Translations under genes and position numbers: made by a program | The notes under the pieces: model-generated | Seen by the model: only the letters and a program-made list of their open reading frames with translations | What the model was told of the DNA's origin: nothing | The model's database searches: none | Shown: positions 25,434 to 33,708 of the stretch, piece by piece | Layout of the letters: each line of letters begins with the position of its first letter | Numbering within the stretch: the first letter of the stretch is position 1 | Assembly (NCBI RefSeq): GCF_001422645.1 | Contig: NZ_LMLR01000004.1 | Coordinates: forward strand, 1 to 40,623 | Direction of reading: 5' to 3' | DNA: 40,623 nt | Origin: Arthrobacter sp. Leaf69 | GTDB taxonomy: Bacteria > Actinomycetota > Actinomycetes > Actinomycetales > Micrococcaceae

Positions 25434-25928
25434 CTACGTTCCCTTGACGCGGTCCAGGAACTGGGCGGTCCGGCCTGCCAAGTCGTCGATCTGTCGGCGC
25501 ACTACGGCGGCCGGGTCCGGGTTGATCTCGTTCACCGGAGGCTCCACCCGAACGTTGCGGCAGCACCCGAAGTCGGCGCAGATCAGGGTGCCCACCGTGT
25601 TGCCGTTGCGGCCGGACTGCCCGGCACGTTTGGCCACCCACAATAGGACGTCGTCCTTGGAGTAGATGTCGCGGCATAGCTCGCAAAGGACGGCGCGGTT
25701 CTTCTTGGCGCCGCCTTCGGGGGCCCGGAGCATCATTCCGATGGGACCGTTCGGGCCGGCCAGCACCAGATAACCGCGCAGCGGCATTTTCCCGTCGCGC
25801 CAGCCGAGGAAGTCCAGTCTGTCCCAGTCCAGGGCGTCCAGTTTTGGCGGCAGGTTGAGTTTGGCGGCTTCGGAGCGGCTCGCATTGATAAACGACGAGC
25901 GGATCTGCTGCGCTGAGAGTTTTTGCAT
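25434..25928 (-). CDS. FBP/FusB-like zinc-finger protein
   Basis: A 164-residue protein from ATG 25928. The N-terminus (AQQIRSSFINASRSEAAKLNL) and middle (WRDGKMPLRGYLVLAGPNGPIGMMLR) match FBP-domain proteins. The C-terminal part has a treble-clef zinc finger with CELC and CADFGCCRNVRVEPP as ligand pairs. In staphylococci the related FusB/FusC proteins bind elongation factor G through this finger and free stalled ribosomes, which gives fusidic acid tolerance. In actinobacteria the role is not established, but EF-G binding is a reasonable hypothesis. The gene is convergent with jetC, 29 bp apart, and not part of the jet operon. Confidence 0.8.
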   Translation of the reverse strand: MQKLSAQQIRSSFINASRSEAAKLNLPPKLDALDWDRLDFLGWRDGKMPLRGYLVLAGPNGPIGMMLRAPEGGAKKNRAVLCELCRDIYSKDDVLLWVAKRAGQSGRNGNTVGTLICADFGCCRNVRVEPPVNEINPDPAAVVRRQIDDLAGRTAQFLDRVKGT

Positions 25929-26049
25929 GACGGAATCTTTCGGAATCGGATGGGTCCGGCCCGGCGGGCATGAGGCAGCCGCCAGGGCGGTAAAGGGGGC
26001 AGGATGCAGCCAGCCTTCGATTCCGGTGGGACAGGGTGTTCCCGCGGAT

Positions 26050-26163
26050 CTAGTCCGCAGCGGTGCCCGACTGCCGGGGGAGGGCTGGCAACTGTGCGGG
26101 CGCGTTGCAGGCCAGAACGGCCACCCCGCTGACCGTGGCAGCAGACATCATCTCGATGTGCAT
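26050..26163 (-). CDS. Possible 37-residue small protein
   Basis: A short frame from ATG 26163 to TAG 26050, preceded by a good GGGGAAG ribosome-binding site at suitable spacing. The peptide starts MHIEMMSAATVSGVAVLACN and ends in a Pro/Ala-rich polar tail. A 14-bp palindrome lies 30 bp upstream. I do not recognise it. It could be a small hydrophobic peptide, a leader peptide or chance; the good ribosome-binding site is the only positive sign. Confidence 0.3.
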   Translation of the reverse strand: MHIEMMSAATVSGVAVLACNAPAQLPALPRQSGTAAD

Positions 26164-26192
26164 GCTCACTTCCCCTACCAATCACTCAATCA

Positions 26193-26206
26193 CGGAACCG
26201 GTTCCG
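26193..26206. promoter_or_regulatory. 14-bp perfect palindrome CGGAACCGGTTCCG
   Basis: A perfect dyad in the divergent region between the possible small gene/FBP gene and the siderophore operon. A second ACCGGT core follows at 26212-26217. It looks like an operator for an unknown dimeric regulator. Confidence 0.35.
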
Positions 26207-26324
26207 ATTCGACCGGTCCGGCCCATCCTCGCAAACCTCCGTGACGCGTGTCCAGTTTCGGGCCGCACCTCCGCGCAGCGAGCCATCGAGGCAATTACGT
26301 TACGAAAGGGTTGCTTAATTACCC

Positions 26325-26343
26325 AGAGGATAGGCTAGCCTTA
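26325..26343 (+). promoter_or_regulatory. IdeR/DtxR-type iron box
   Basis: The 19 bp around the perfect dyad AGGCTAGCCT (26332-26341) match the IdeR/DtxR consensus TTAGGTTAGGCTAACCTAA at 14 of 19 positions. A second, partial half-box TTAGGTT starts at 26345. The box lies 32 bp before the start of the siderophore-uptake operon, overlapping the expected promoter, so iron-dependent repression is likely. Confidence 0.7.
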
Positions 26344-26375
26344 CTTAGGTTCGCATCATTGACCTAAGGAATCCC

Positions 26376-27467
26376 ATGCCTCTCCCGACCCCGAGCCGCG
26401 CTCTGCCCCGACGCCGCTTCCTCCGCGCCACCGGGCAGGCGACCGCGGTCCTGGCCGCTGCCGCCCTCGCGCTGACCGCCTGCTCTACCGGCCCGGCCAG
26501 CTCCACCGCGGCAGAGTCCCCCAGCCAGGCGGCCAGCTCCGCGTTCCCGGTGACCCTCAAGCACGCGTTTGGCGAGACAACCATCAAGGAACAGCCGCAG
26601 CGGGTCGTCACCGTTTCCTGGGTCAATGACGACGTGGCGATTGCCCTCGGTGTGGTTCCGGTCGGTGTCCCGAAGAACGAATGGGGCGGCAACGACAAGG
26701 GATCAACCCCGTGGAAGGACGCCGCGCTGGAGAAGCTCGGAGCCGGCTTCGGTTCCGACAAGGCCCCGGCACAGTTCTCCGAGGCCGACGGTGTCAACTT
26801 CACCGAAATCGCCAAGCTCAATCCGGACGTCATCCTGGGCGCCTACTCCGGCCTCACGGCGGAGGACTACAAGAAGCTCAGCGAAATCGCCCCCGTGGTG
26901 GCCCACCCCGAGGTGGCCTACGGAACGTCCTGGCAGGACTCCACCACCATCATCGGCAAGGCCCTCGGCAAGGAAACCGAAGCCGCCAAACTGGTCGCCG
27001 ACACCGAGGCCACCATCCAGGACAAGGCCTCCAAATACCCGCAGCTGGCCGGCAAGACCTTCATCTACGGCAACCTGGACCCCGCGGCCACCGAGAAAAT
27101 CGGCCTTTACACCGCCAACGACAACCGCCCCCGGTTCCTCAGCTCTATCGGCATGAAGCAGGCCTCCGTCGTGGACGAAAACTCCAAGGGATCCAAGGAG
27201 TTCTACATCCCCTGGTCCGCCGAGAAGGCCAACGAACTGGAATCGGATATCTTCGTGACCTGGGTCGCCGACGCCGCCGCCGCCAAGGCCGTCCAGGCCG
27301 ACCCGCTGATGGCCCAGATCCCGGCCGTCAAGACCGGCGCGCTCGTGGCGGACTCGGACAACACCCTCACGTTGTCCATCTCTGCGTCCTCGCCGCTGAG
27401 CCTGCCCTGGTCCCTGGACACCTTCCTGCCGCAGCTCGCCGGTGCAGCGGACAAAGTAGCAAAGTAG
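26376..27467 (+). CDS. Iron-siderophore ABC transporter substrate-binding lipoprotein
   Basis: A 363-residue lipoprotein from ATG 26376 with AAGGA upstream. The signal peptide combines a twin-arginine-like RRRFLRATG (residues 12-20) with a lipobox LTAC whose Cys is residue 36. The mature protein has the FecB/FhuD-type fold: FGETTIKEQPQRVVTVSW, LNPDVILGAYSGLTAEDYKKL, a connecting long helix, and FYIPWSAEKANELESDIFVTW. It would bind a ferric siderophore outside the membrane and hand it to the permeases encoded next. It heads an operon of five genes with gaps of 10 bp or less or overlaps, behind the IdeR-like box. Confidence 0.93.
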   Translation: MPLPTPSRALPRRRFLRATGQATAVLAAAALALTACSTGPASSTAAESPSQAASSAFPVTLKHAFGETTIKEQPQRVVTVSWVNDDVAIALGVVPVGVPKNEWGGNDKGSTPWKDAALEKLGAGFGSDKAPAQFSEADGVNFTEIAKLNPDVILGAYSGLTAEDYKKLSEIAPVVAHPEVAYGTSWQDSTTIIGKALGKETEAAKLVADTEATIQDKASKYPQLAGKTFIYGNLDPAATEKIGLYTANDNRPRFLSSIGMKQASVVDENSKGSKEFYIPWSAEKANELESDIFVTWVADAAAAKAVQADPLMAQIPAVKTGALVADSDNTLTLSISASSPLSLPWSLDTFLPQLAGAADKVAK

Positions 27468-27477
27468 CCACTCCTCC

Positions 27478-28551
27478 ATGAGCCCACTTACGACGACGGC
27501 GGCCCCCGCAGCCGCCAGACCTGCACCGGAGACCCACATCGCTGGGATCTTCCCCGCCCGGGGGCCCCGTGCAGTCTGGCTGCTGGCCGCCGTCGTCGTG
27601 CTTGCGCTCGTGACCGCGGCGTCGCTCGCCATCGGCGCCCGGGGCCTTGCCCTGGAAACCGTCTGGCAGGCGCTGACGCACTTCGATCCCGCCAACGGTG
27701 ACCACGCCGTGGTCCACGCCCGCATCCCGCGCACCGTCCTGGGCTTGCTTGCCGGCGGCGCCCTGGGGCTGGCCGGCGCGGCCATGCAGGGCGTTGCCCG
27801 CAATCCCCTCGCGGACCCGGGCATTATCGGCATCAACGCCGGCGCCGCGCTGGCAGTGGTCACCGGGATCTACGTCTTCGGCGTGGCCTCGCTGGGCGGC
27901 TACATCTGGTTCGCGTTCCTCGGGGCCGCGGCCGCTGCCGTGCTGGTCTATCTGGTCGCGTCGCTCGGCCGGGACGGTGCGACGCCGGTGAAACTCGCCC
28001 TCGCGGGCGCGGCCCTGAGTGCGGGGCTCTTTTCGCTCATGAATGTCATCCTGGTGTCCAGCCGGGACACCCTGGAACGGTTCCGGTTCTGGCAGGTCGG
28101 CGGGATCGCCGGCCGCGACTGGTCCGTGATCCTCCCGGCCCTGCCGTTCCTCCTGCTGGGAGCCGCGATTGTGCTCGCCGCGGGCCGGGTCCTCAATAAC
28201 CTCGCCCTTGGCGACGACATCGCGCGCGGGCTGGGCCAGCGGGTGGGGCTGGTCCGCGGCGTTACCGCCCTGGGCATCGTCCTGCTCTGCGGATCAGCCA
28301 CGGCCCTCGCCGGCCCGATCGGCTTCGTGGGCCTCATCATCCCGCACGCCGTCCGCTTCCTCACGGGCCCCGACTACCGCTGGATCCTGCCCTTCTCGCT
28401 GGTCCTCGCGCCGGCCCTGCTGCTGGCCGCCGACGTGGCCGGCCGCGTCATCCTGCTTCCGGGTGAAGTCCCGGCCGGGATCATGACCGCGCTCATCGGT
28501 GCCCCGGTGTTCGTCTGGCTGGTCCGGCGCGGCAAGGGGGCCGGGCTATGA
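27478..28551 (+). CDS. FecCD-family iron-siderophore permease, first subunit
   Basis: A 357-residue integral membrane protein with about nine or ten hydrophobic helices. FecCD signatures are seen: RIPRTVLGLLAGGALGLAGAAMQ and ARNPLADPGIIGINAGAAL (about 80-125), KLALAGAALSAG, and ALAGPIGFVGLIIPHAVR near the C-terminus, which contacts the ATPase. With the next gene it forms the transmembrane channel for ferric siderophore import. It starts 10 bp after the binding-protein stop and its end overlaps the next start (ATGA). Confidence 0.93.
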   Translation: MSPLTTTAAPAAARPAPETHIAGIFPARGPRAVWLLAAVVVLALVTAASLAIGARGLALETVWQALTHFDPANGDHAVVHARIPRTVLGLLAGGALGLAGAAMQGVARNPLADPGIIGINAGAALAVVTGIYVFGVASLGGYIWFAFLGAAAAAVLVYLVASLGRDGATPVKLALAGAALSAGLFSLMNVILVSSRDTLERFRFWQVGGIAGRDWSVILPALPFLLLGAAIVLAAGRVLNNLALGDDIARGLGQRVGLVRGVTALGIVLLCGSATALAGPIGFVGLIIPHAVRFLTGPDYRWILPFSLVLAPALLLAADVAGRVILLPGEVPAGIMTALIGAPVFVWLVRRGKGAGL

Positions 28552-29654
28552 CACTCGCCGAAACCAAAACCCCCGTTGACCTCTCACTTACCGTCGCCAA
28601 AACGGCGGCTGAGCGACCAAAACTGATAGTGCAACACCGGCGGACGGGCGCGCTGGCCCTGGCGGTCGTGGCGCTCTTCGCCGCGTGCGTGCTCCTGGGC
28701 AGCTACACCGTCACCATCCCCGACTTCTTCCGGATCCTGGGCGCACACCTCACCGGCGGGGAGAAGATCCCCGGCGCCAGCTTCATTGTGATGGAGCACA
28801 AGCTGCCGCGCGCCGTCGTGGGAACCCTGATCGGCGCCGCGTTCGGGCTGTCCGGGGCGCTGTTTCAGACCATGCTCCGCAATCCCCTCGCCAGCCCGGA
28901 CGTGATCGGCATCAGCTACGGGGCCAGCGCGGCGGCGGTGACGGCGATCGTCGTGTTCGGCGCCACTGGGGCCGCGGTTTCGGGCGCCGCCTTCGCGGGC
29001 GCGCTGGGCGTGGCCACCCTCATCTACGCCATCTCCCGCAGTGGATCGCTCGGTTCCGGCGGACACCGGGGCGATGCCGCCGGCAGCCGGCTGATCCTGG
29101 CCGGCGTGGGCATCGCCGCGGCTCTCCATGCCGTGGTCAGCTTCCTGCTGACCAGAACGGATATCCGCACCGCCGCCGACGTCCTGGTGTGGCTCAACGG
29201 TTCGCTCAACTCCGCGAACTGGGACCGGGTCGGGGTTCTCGGCCTCGCACTGCTGGTGCTGATTCCCGCCGTCGCGCTGCTCGCCGGACCGCTGCGCATC
29301 CTCGAACTCGGCGACGACACCGCCGCGGGCCTCGGCGTCAGGGTGGGTGCGGCCCGGCTGGCGATCGTGATCACCGCCGTCGGCCTCGCCGCAGCCGCGA
29401 CGGCGGCAGCCGGGCCTGTGGCGTTCGTCGCCTTCCTCGCCGGGCCGATCGCGCGCCGCGTCGTGGGCAAGGCCAGCCTGCCGGCGTCGGCCCTGACCGG
29501 CGTGCTGATCGTCCTGGCCGCCGACTACGTCGCGGCCAACATCGCACCGCTCGTGCTGGACGGAACGGTGCTTCCGGTCGGTGTCATCACGGGTGCTCTT
29601 GGTGCCCCGTTCCTGCTCTGGCTGCTCGTCACTTCCAATCGAAAGGACGCCTGA
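28548..29654 (+). CDS. FecCD-family iron-siderophore permease, second subunit
   Basis: A 368-residue integral membrane protein of the FecCD family. Signatures are LPRAVVGTLIGAAFGLSGAL, LRNPLASPDVIGISYGASA, RLILAGVGIAAAL and the C-terminal coupling region AAGPVAFVAFLAGPIAR. The N-terminal 35 residues are polar and precede the first helix. It pairs with the first permease. ATG 28548 overlaps the previous stop. The short polar insert SGSLGSGGHRGDAAGSR between helices is common in actinobacterial members. Confidence 0.93.
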   Translation: MTLAETKTPVDLSLTVAKTAAERPKLIVQHRRTGALALAVVALFAACVLLGSYTVTIPDFFRILGAHLTGGEKIPGASFIVMEHKLPRAVVGTLIGAAFGLSGALFQTMLRNPLASPDVIGISYGASAAAVTAIVVFGATGAAVSGAAFAGALGVATLIYAISRSGSLGSGGHRGDAAGSRLILAGVGIAAALHAVVSFLLTRTDIRTAADVLVWLNGSLNSANWDRVGVLGLALLVLIPAVALLAGPLRILELGDDTAAGLGVRVGAARLAIVITAVGLAAAATAAAGPVAFVAFLAGPIARRVVGKASLPASALTGVLIVLAADYVAANIAPLVLDGTVLPVGVITGALGAPFLLWLLVTSNRKDA

Positions 29655-29655
29655 G

Positions 29656-30492
29656 ATGGCAACCCTTCAGACCTCCGGCCTGACGCTGAAATACGATCAG
29701 CGGGTGGTGATCGAGGACCTCAGCGCGGATATCCCCGAGGGCAAGGTGACCATGATTGTCGGCGCCAACGCCTGCGGCAAATCCACCCTGCTCCGGGGCC
29801 TGGCCCGGCTGCTCAAGCCCGCGGCCGGCACCGTCACCCTGGACGGCCGGGACATCCACAGCCGTCCGGCCCGCGAGGTGGCCCGCACCTTGGGCCTGCT
29901 TCCGCAGCATCCCACGGCGCCGGATGGCATCACCGTCCGGGATCTCGTGTGCCGCGGCCGCTACCCGCACCAAGGATTCTTCCGGTCCCGGCCGGCAGGC
30001 GGCTCGAGGGAGGACGAGCGTGCCGTACAGCAGGCCATGGCTGCCACCGACACGCTGGAACTCGCCGGGCGGAACGTCGACGAACTCTCCGGCGGGCAGC
30101 GGCAGCGGGTGTGGATCGCGATGGCCCTGGCCCAGGAAACCGGTGTGCTGCTGCTGGATGAGCCCACCACGTACCTGGACCTCACCCATCAGGTGGAGGT
30201 CCTGGACCTCATCACGGACCTCAACCGGCAGCGCGGCACCACCGTGGCAATCGTGCTGCACGACCTCAACCTCGCCGCGAGGTACGCGGACCACATCATC
30301 GCCATGAAAGACGGACAGATCGTGGCGGAGGGAACCTCCCGGACCGTGGTCACCGAGGAACTGGTCCGCGACGTGTTCGGTCTGGAGTCCCGGGTGCTCC
30401 CCGACCCGGTGTCCGGCGCACCCCTGATCATCCCGCTGGGCCGCCACCACTCCCAATCCACGCACGCCACAACCCTGGAGCTGGTCCCATGA
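29656..30492 (+). CDS. Iron-siderophore ABC transporter ATP-binding protein
   Basis: A 278-residue ATPase from ATG 29656, with GAAAGGA upstream within the permease end. Walker A is GANACGKST (residues 36-44), the signature LSGGQRQRVWIAMA lies near residue 140, Walker B is LLLDEPTTYLDLTH, and the H-loop His is in IVLHDLNLAARYAD. These are all intact. It powers the FecCD permeases from the cytoplasmic side. It begins 1 bp after the preceding stop, and its own TGA overlaps the next ATG. Confidence 0.95.
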   Translation: MATLQTSGLTLKYDQRVVIEDLSADIPEGKVTMIVGANACGKSTLLRGLARLLKPAAGTVTLDGRDIHSRPAREVARTLGLLPQHPTAPDGITVRDLVCRGRYPHQGFFRSRPAGGSREDERAVQQAMAATDTLELAGRNVDELSGGQRQRVWIAMALAQETGVLLLDEPTTYLDLTHQVEVLDLITDLNRQRGTTVAIVLHDLNLAARYADHIIAMKDGQIVAEGTSRTVVTEELVRDVFGLESRVLPDPVSGAPLIIPLGRHHSQSTHATTLELVP

Positions 30493-31568
30493 CTGCCAAA
30501 GAACCCACCACGGAACGCGCCCCGGCGGCTCTCCGGACCCCGCTCGCCACCGAACCCATGACCCTGGCGTTCGACGTCCAGGTCACGGCGGTCCAGCAGC
30601 TCGGCCCCAACTTCCGGCGCGTCACGCTGGGCGGCTATTCGCTGCGGAACTTCGGCGTCCACGGCAGCACCTTGGACCTGCGCATCAAACTCATGATCCC
30701 CTCGCTGGCCCCGGACGGCACCGCGCTGCCGTTGCCGGAGTTCCGGATGGAGGAGACCGGCTGGTACCGCGAATGGCTGGCCATGGATCCGCAGACCCGG
30801 GGCTCCATGCGCACCTACACCGTGCGCCAGGAACGCCTTGATGCCGTCTACCCGGAACTCGACGTCGACTTCGTTTTGCACTTTGACGACGCCGGCCACG
30901 GCGGGCCGGCAGCCAACTGGGCCCTCAACGCCAAGCCGGGGGACACCCTGACCCTGATCGGACCCAACAACCGGGCCGCGCACTGCGTCACGGCCGGAAC
31001 CTACTCCGGGATCGAGTGGCGTCCGGGGCTGGCCCAGCGGGTCCTGCTGGCCGGAGATGAGACGGCCGTTCCTGCCATCAGCGCCATTCTCGAGAGCCTG
31101 CCGCCGTACGTCAGCGGCCACGCCATCCTGGAGGTCCCGGAAGCCGGCGACTTCCAAGGCATCACAACAGCCGCCGACGTCGAGATCACCTGGCTGGCGC
31201 GCGGCGCGGCGATCGGCCGGTCGCGTCCGCACGGCGAACTGTTGCAGGAAGCGGTCCGCGCCGCCGTCACGCTCCCCGGCTGGGTGGGGCTCCGCTCAGC
31301 CCCCGAGCCGGCCGCCGGGCCCGAACCCGAGGACGTCAACGTGGACCGCGACATCCTGTGGGAGACCCCCGCCCGGATGGATGCCGCGGCGATCAGCGCC
31401 AGCAGGAATCCGGACAAGCCTGCAGGGGCCATGCCGTTCTACGCCTGGATCGCCGGTGAAGCTGGGGTCGTCAAGGAGATGCGCCGGTACCTTGTGCGGG
31501 ACGTGGGGATCGACCGGAAGCAGGTGGCGTTTATGGGGTACTGGCGGCAGGGGAAGGCCGAGTTGTAA
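30489..31568 (+). CDS. Siderophore-interacting protein (FAD-dependent ferric-siderophore reductase, SIP family)
   Basis: A 359-residue cytoplasmic flavoprotein. The FAD-binding domain holds VQQLGPNFRRVTLGG and the RTYTVR motif (RxYT, binding the FAD phosphate), with VDFVLHFDDAGHGGPAANWA. The SIP C-terminal domain has RVLLAGDETAVPAISAIL, a middle linker rich in Pro/Ala/Glu and the end segment FYAWIAGEAGVVKEMRRYLV...GYWRQGKAEL. It would reduce Fe(III) in imported siderophores and so release Fe(II). It ends the uptake operon, coupled by an ATGA overlap to the ATPase gene. Confidence 0.93.
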   Translation: MTAKEPTTERAPAALRTPLATEPMTLAFDVQVTAVQQLGPNFRRVTLGGYSLRNFGVHGSTLDLRIKLMIPSLAPDGTALPLPEFRMEETGWYREWLAMDPQTRGSMRTYTVRQERLDAVYPELDVDFVLHFDDAGHGGPAANWALNAKPGDTLTLIGPNNRAAHCVTAGTYSGIEWRPGLAQRVLLAGDETAVPAISAILESLPPYVSGHAILEVPEAGDFQGITTAADVEITWLARGAAIGRSRPHGELLQEAVRAAVTLPGWVGLRSAPEPAAGPEPEDVNVDRDILWETPARMDAAAISASRNPDKPAGAMPFYAWIAGEAGVVKEMRRYLVRDVGIDRKQVAFMGYWRQGKAEL

Positions 31569-31916
31569 GCGACCCTCCCGCAGTTGTTGCTCCTATTGTT
31601 CCAACGCTCCCGCAGTTCCTGCCGGGCTTTCGGCCGCAACCGCTGCTTTGCCGTCGCTTAGCGGTCGGCCGCTTCCCAAACTTCGCAAGCTCAGTTCGGG
31701 CCCCTCGCGGCCTTCCTTCCTCCCGCGGCCGCGGGCGGCCTTAGTCGGCGATGCGCTCCTTTGCAAAGCACCGGCAGCGGCCTTGTGGTCTTCTCACCTT
31801 TCGTCCGCCGGCCGCACCTTCACCGGCGCCCCTCGCCGGTGGGGCCTGTCTTCTGCTCACCTGGCGTGCCCCGCTTGTTAACCCCGACGTCGTCCGGGCT
31901 GGCTAGCGTGGGCGGC
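31569..31916. other. Intergenic region after the siderophore operon
   Basis: About 350 bases with no gene I can support. Base composition is C/T-rich on the plus strand with several short GC hairpin-forming stretches (for example CCGCGGCCGCGG near 31725), and no U-tract terminator is visible. The right end carries the -10 element TAGCGT (31904-31909) of the next gene. Confidence 0.4.
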
Positions 31917-32753
31917 ATGGCTGAGAACCTTCTTGCCCCGGGCGCTCATGGCCGGCGCCTCTATGTGGCCCTGGGGGATTCCTTCACCGAGGGGGTGGGG
32001 GACTACAGTGCCCGGCTGCCGAACGGGGTGCGCGGCTGGGCGGACCGGGTGGCGGAGCAACTGGCCAAGGCGGACCCGGGGTGGGAGTACGCCAATCTCG
32101 CCATCCGGAGCAAGAGGCTGCGGCACATCATCGCCGAACAGCTGGAACCCGCGCTGGCCATGGAGCCAACCTTGGTCACCCTGTACGCGGGCGGGAACGA
32201 CATCCTGGATATCGGGGCCGATATCCACGCCCTGATGAAGGACTACGAGTTCCTCGTGGCCCGGCTGGCCGCCACCGGAGCCACGGTGGTGCTCTTCACC
32301 GGTTTCGACGTCAGGGTCTCGGCGCTGCTGGAACCGCTCAAGAGGCGGAACGCCTATTACAACCAGCGGGTGCGCGAGGTAGCCGCGAGGTACGAGGCTG
32401 TGCTGGTGGACTACTGGTGTTTCGACGCGTTCTACGATCCGCGGATGTGGGATTCGGACCGTCTGCACATGTCCAAGGCGGGGCATAAGTATCTCGCGGG
32501 CCAGGTCCTGGACCAGCTGGGGGTTCCGCACAGGATCAAGCCGAAGGAGTGGGAGCCGCCGTCGAAGAGCGGACTCCGGGACTGGGAACGCCGGCAGCGC
32601 CGCTGGGTCCACGACTGGGTCCTGCCGCTCTTCGGGCGCAAGCTTCGCGGCGTCACGCTGGGAGACGAACTCAGCCCGCGATGGCCGGAACCGGTGAGGG
32701 TCCCGCCGAAGGCCGGACTGAAGAAGCTGGCCGCCAAGGTCCCTGCAGGCTGA
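31917..32753 (+). CDS. SGNH/GDSL hydrolase, first paralogue
   Basis: A 278-residue hydrolase from ATG 31917. Block I GDSFTEG (residues 19-25), block II NLAIRSKR, block III AGGNDIL and block V D-x-x-H (WDSDRLHMS) give the catalytic Ser, oxyanion positions and the Asp/His pair of SGNH esterases. No signal peptide is present, so it is probably cytosolic. The C-terminal 80 residues are basic and Trp/Arg-rich. A TAGCGT -10 lies 7 nt before the ATG and no Shine-Dalgarno sequence is seen, so a leaderless mRNA is likely. It shares long blocks with the protein at 35598-36359, including NGVRGWADRVAEQL and MFTGFD/LFTGFD. The ester or lipid substrate is unknown. Confidence 0.9.
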   Translation: MAENLLAPGAHGRRLYVALGDSFTEGVGDYSARLPNGVRGWADRVAEQLAKADPGWEYANLAIRSKRLRHIIAEQLEPALAMEPTLVTLYAGGNDILDIGADIHALMKDYEFLVARLAATGATVVLFTGFDVRVSALLEPLKRRNAYYNQRVREVAARYEAVLVDYWCFDAFYDPRMWDSDRLHMSKAGHKYLAGQVLDQLGVPHRIKPKEWEPPSKSGLRDWERRQRRWVHDWVLPLFGRKLRGVTLGDELSPRWPEPVRVPPKAGLKKLAAKVPAG

Positions 32754-32774
32754 ACGGCCAAACAGGCCTGCAGG
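32742..32774. terminator. Hairpin between convergent genes
   Basis: CCTGCAGGC (32742-32750) and GCCTGCAGG (32766-32774) form a 9-bp stem with a 15-nt loop exactly between the convergent SGNH and YciI-like genes. It may end transcription from both sides; no U-tract is present. Confidence 0.45.
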
Positions 32775-32778
32775 CAGC

Positions 32779-33066
32779 TCAGCTGTCCAGCAGGTTCTCG
32801 TAGCCCGGGGCCACCCGGCTCGCGTGGAACTCCTCGACGTCGAACTCGGCCACGCCGTTGACATAGAACGGATCCTTAGCCAGGGAAGCATCCAGGGCAT
32901 CGCGGTCAGCGGTGGAGAGCAGGAGCGCCCCGGTGCGCGGGATTTTCCGCCCCGCGACCAAGAAGATCCCCTGGTCGAAGGCGTCCTGCAGCCACGTGAC
33001 GTGGGCCGGGAGATGGAAGTCAACGATCTCTTCGGGGACCTTGTAGGTCAGGGAGACTACATACAT
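32779..33066 (-). CDS. YciI-like protein
   Basis: A 95-residue protein from ATG 33066. The YciI-type ferredoxin-like fold is recognisable: VVSLTYKVPEEIVDFHLPAHVTWL (with the conserved His pair of the family), QGIFLVAGRKIPRTGALLL and DPFYVNGVAEFDVEEF. Members often form dimers with a conserved Asp/His pair and are sometimes enzymes in aromatic or dehalogenation pathways; this one has no assigned function. The minus-strand TAGGCT (33073-33078) lies 6 nt before the ATG, a leaderless-type start. The gene is divergent from the MarR regulator, which may control it. Confidence 0.85.
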   Translation of the reverse strand: MYVVSLTYKVPEEIVDFHLPAHVTWLQDAFDQGIFLVAGRKIPRTGALLLSTADRDALDASLAKDPFYVNGVAEFDVEEFHASRVAPGYENLLDS

Positions 33067-33170
33067 AGGGCCAGCCTAGCGCCTGCGCGCACCACCGCGG
33101 CGGGCAATTCCCCTGTCACGGATTCCCGTGAAGTTGAACCGTCAAGCTTCAATGCTCCTAGACTGTATCC
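33067..33170. promoter_or_regulatory. Divergent promoter region of the YciI-like and MarR genes
   Basis: Two -10 elements face away from each other: TAGGCT on the minus strand (33073-33078, 6 nt before the YciI-like ATG) and TAGACT on the plus strand (33159-33164, 6 nt before the MarR ATG). A possible -35, TTGAAC, lies at 33134-33139 for the MarR gene with a 19-bp spacer. Neither start has a Shine-Dalgarno sequence. MarR proteins often bind such shared regions. Confidence 0.5.
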
Positions 33171-33659
33171 ATGACTGAACCGCGCTGGCTGAACGCCGAC
33201 GAACGCCGGGCCTGGCTGGCCCAGGTGAGCATCAACACCCTCCTGCCGGCGGCATTGGACACCCAACTGCACCACGCGCGCAAGCTCTCCCTCTTCGACT
33301 ACAACGTCCTGGCGATGCTCTCCGAGGCAGACGGCCGTTTCCTGCCGATGAGCGAACTGGCCGCGCGCACCAGCGCCTCCCTGTCCCGGCTCTCGCACGT
33401 GGTCACCAAACTGCAGACCCGCGGCTGGGTGGAGCGCCGCCCGCACCCGGGGGACGCCAGGGTGACGACGGCGCACCTCACCGACGCCGGGATGGAAACC
33501 ATCGTGGAGCTCGCCCCCGCCCACGTTGAGGCTGTCCGCTCGCTGTTCCTCGACGCCCTGAGCGAGGAGGACGTTGCCGACCTCGCCCGGATCGGCGAGA
33601 AGATCGTGGGCCGCCTGGACAAGGACCACTGGATCCTGCGGGACGGCAAGCCGGTCTAG
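33171..33659 (+). CDS. MarR-family transcriptional regulator
   Basis: A 162-residue regulator with the MarR winged helix. FDYNVLAMLSEADGRFLPMSEL leads into the recognition helix SASLSRLSHVVTKLQTRGW, followed by the wing VERRPHPGDARVTTAHLTDAG. N- and C-terminal helices would form the dimer interface. It is likely to repress its own and the divergent YciI-like gene, and may also affect the following glutaminase gene 49 bp downstream, although that gene has its own -10. The ligand is unknown. The start lies 6 nt after TAGACT with no Shine-Dalgarno sequence. Confidence 0.9.
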   Translation: MTEPRWLNADERRAWLAQVSINTLLPAALDTQLHHARKLSLFDYNVLAMLSEADGRFLPMSELAARTSASLSRLSHVVTKLQTRGWVERRPHPGDARVTTAHLTDAGMETIVELAPAHVEAVRSLFLDALSEEDVADLARIGEKIVGRLDKDHWILRDGKPV

Positions 33660-33708
33660 GGTCCGCCGCACCGACCGCCCCGCGACGGCGTCGCTTAGTG
33701 TTGGCCTT

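Noticed and set aside
24313..25971. Minus-strand open frame spanning the jetC end and the FBP gene, as a possible hidden jetD
   Set aside because: The product shows no Toprim or DUF2220 features and is biased like a shadow of both genes. It does not replace the missing nuclease.
31761..31916. Upstream extension of the first SGNH hydrolase by 52 residues
   Set aside because: The extension is Pro/Arg/Ser-rich and unlike the paralogue, and the -10 element 7 nt before ATG 31917 supports the shorter form.
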